Assembly (NCBI RefSeq): GCF_000185845.1 | Contig: NZ_GL629647.1 | Coordinates: 826,550-832,070 of the forward strand | DNA: 5,521 bases | Source of the DNA: Segatella salivae DSM 15606 | Lineage (GTDB): Bacteria; Bacteroidota; Bacteroidia; Bacteroidales; Bacteroidaceae | Direction of reading: 5' to 3' | Shown here: positions 5,492 to 5,521 of the stretch, one piece after another | Numbering within the stretch: position 1 is the stretch's first letter | Layout: every line of letters starts with the position of its first letter | Position numbers and translations under genes: made by a program | Notes under the pieces: generated by a model | Databases searched by the model: none | What the model was told of the DNA's origin: nothing | Seen by the model: the letters and a program-made list of their open reading frames with translations, nothing else

Positions 5492-5521
5492 AGAAAGTTA
5501 TATATATAAAATAGAAAGTTA
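5492..5521. repeat. Short direct repeat after the transferase gene, cut by the window edge
   Basis: AGAAAGTTA occurs at 5492-5500 and again at 5513-5521, separated by 12 AT-rich bases. It begins six bases after the stop codon. The window ends at the second copy, so it is unclear whether more follow. It may be chance in AT-rich spacer DNA. Confidence 0.3.

Overview
The window looks like a low-GC Bacteroidota chromosome, most likely Prevotella or a close Bacteroidales relative. Three things suggest this. Good matches to the Bacteroidota promoter (about -33 TTTG/TTG, -7 TAnnTTTG) sit in front of the genes. The starts lack purine-rich Shine-Dalgarno sequences and have A/T-rich leaders. The coiled-coil protein - zapA - rny gene order is, from memory, typical of this phylum. 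The genus is an inference from overall character; no search was run.

Layout. From about 3100 down to 26, four genes lie on the minus strand. In order of transcription they are a 210-residue protein of unknown function (2387-3019), a short coiled-coil protein (1905-2198), the FtsZ-ring protein ZapA (start chosen at 1897, end 1598) and membrane-anchored ribonuclease Y (26-1564). The last three are packed with gaps of 7 and 33 bases and are almost certainly one operon. A consensus promoter (2217-2248) stands in front of the coiled-coil gene. A second promoter (-7 box 3067-3074) precedes the 210-residue gene. No strong terminator separates that gene from the operon, so read-through is possible.

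The 188-base gap 2199-2386 is unusually structured. It holds two neighbouring perfect 10-bp inverted repeats and a third two-part hairpin. The operon promoter's -33 box lies inside one arm of the first repeat.

From about 3100 to 4079 there is roughly 1 kb with no credible gene. It is AT-rich and strongly strand-asymmetric, with a stretch almost devoid of G. It ends in a plus-strand promoter (TATATTTG at 4013-4020) whose spacer contains T7 and T8 runs.

That promoter leads into a complete plus-strand gene (4080-5486) for a WcaJ-type undecaprenyl-phosphate sugar phosphotransferase, the membrane enzyme that starts assembly of an exopolysaccharide or capsule repeat unit. The rest of a polysaccharide locus may follow beyond the right edge.

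Functionally, the left half joins cell division (ZapA and a possible ZapB-like partner) to mRNA turnover (RNase Y). The right half is the start of an envelope polysaccharide pathway. The two halves are divergent and need not be related. I found no mobile element, CRISPR array, tRNA or rRNA. The features most deserving follow-up are the structured leader of the zapA-rny operon and the long biased intergenic region with its homopolymer-containing promoter.
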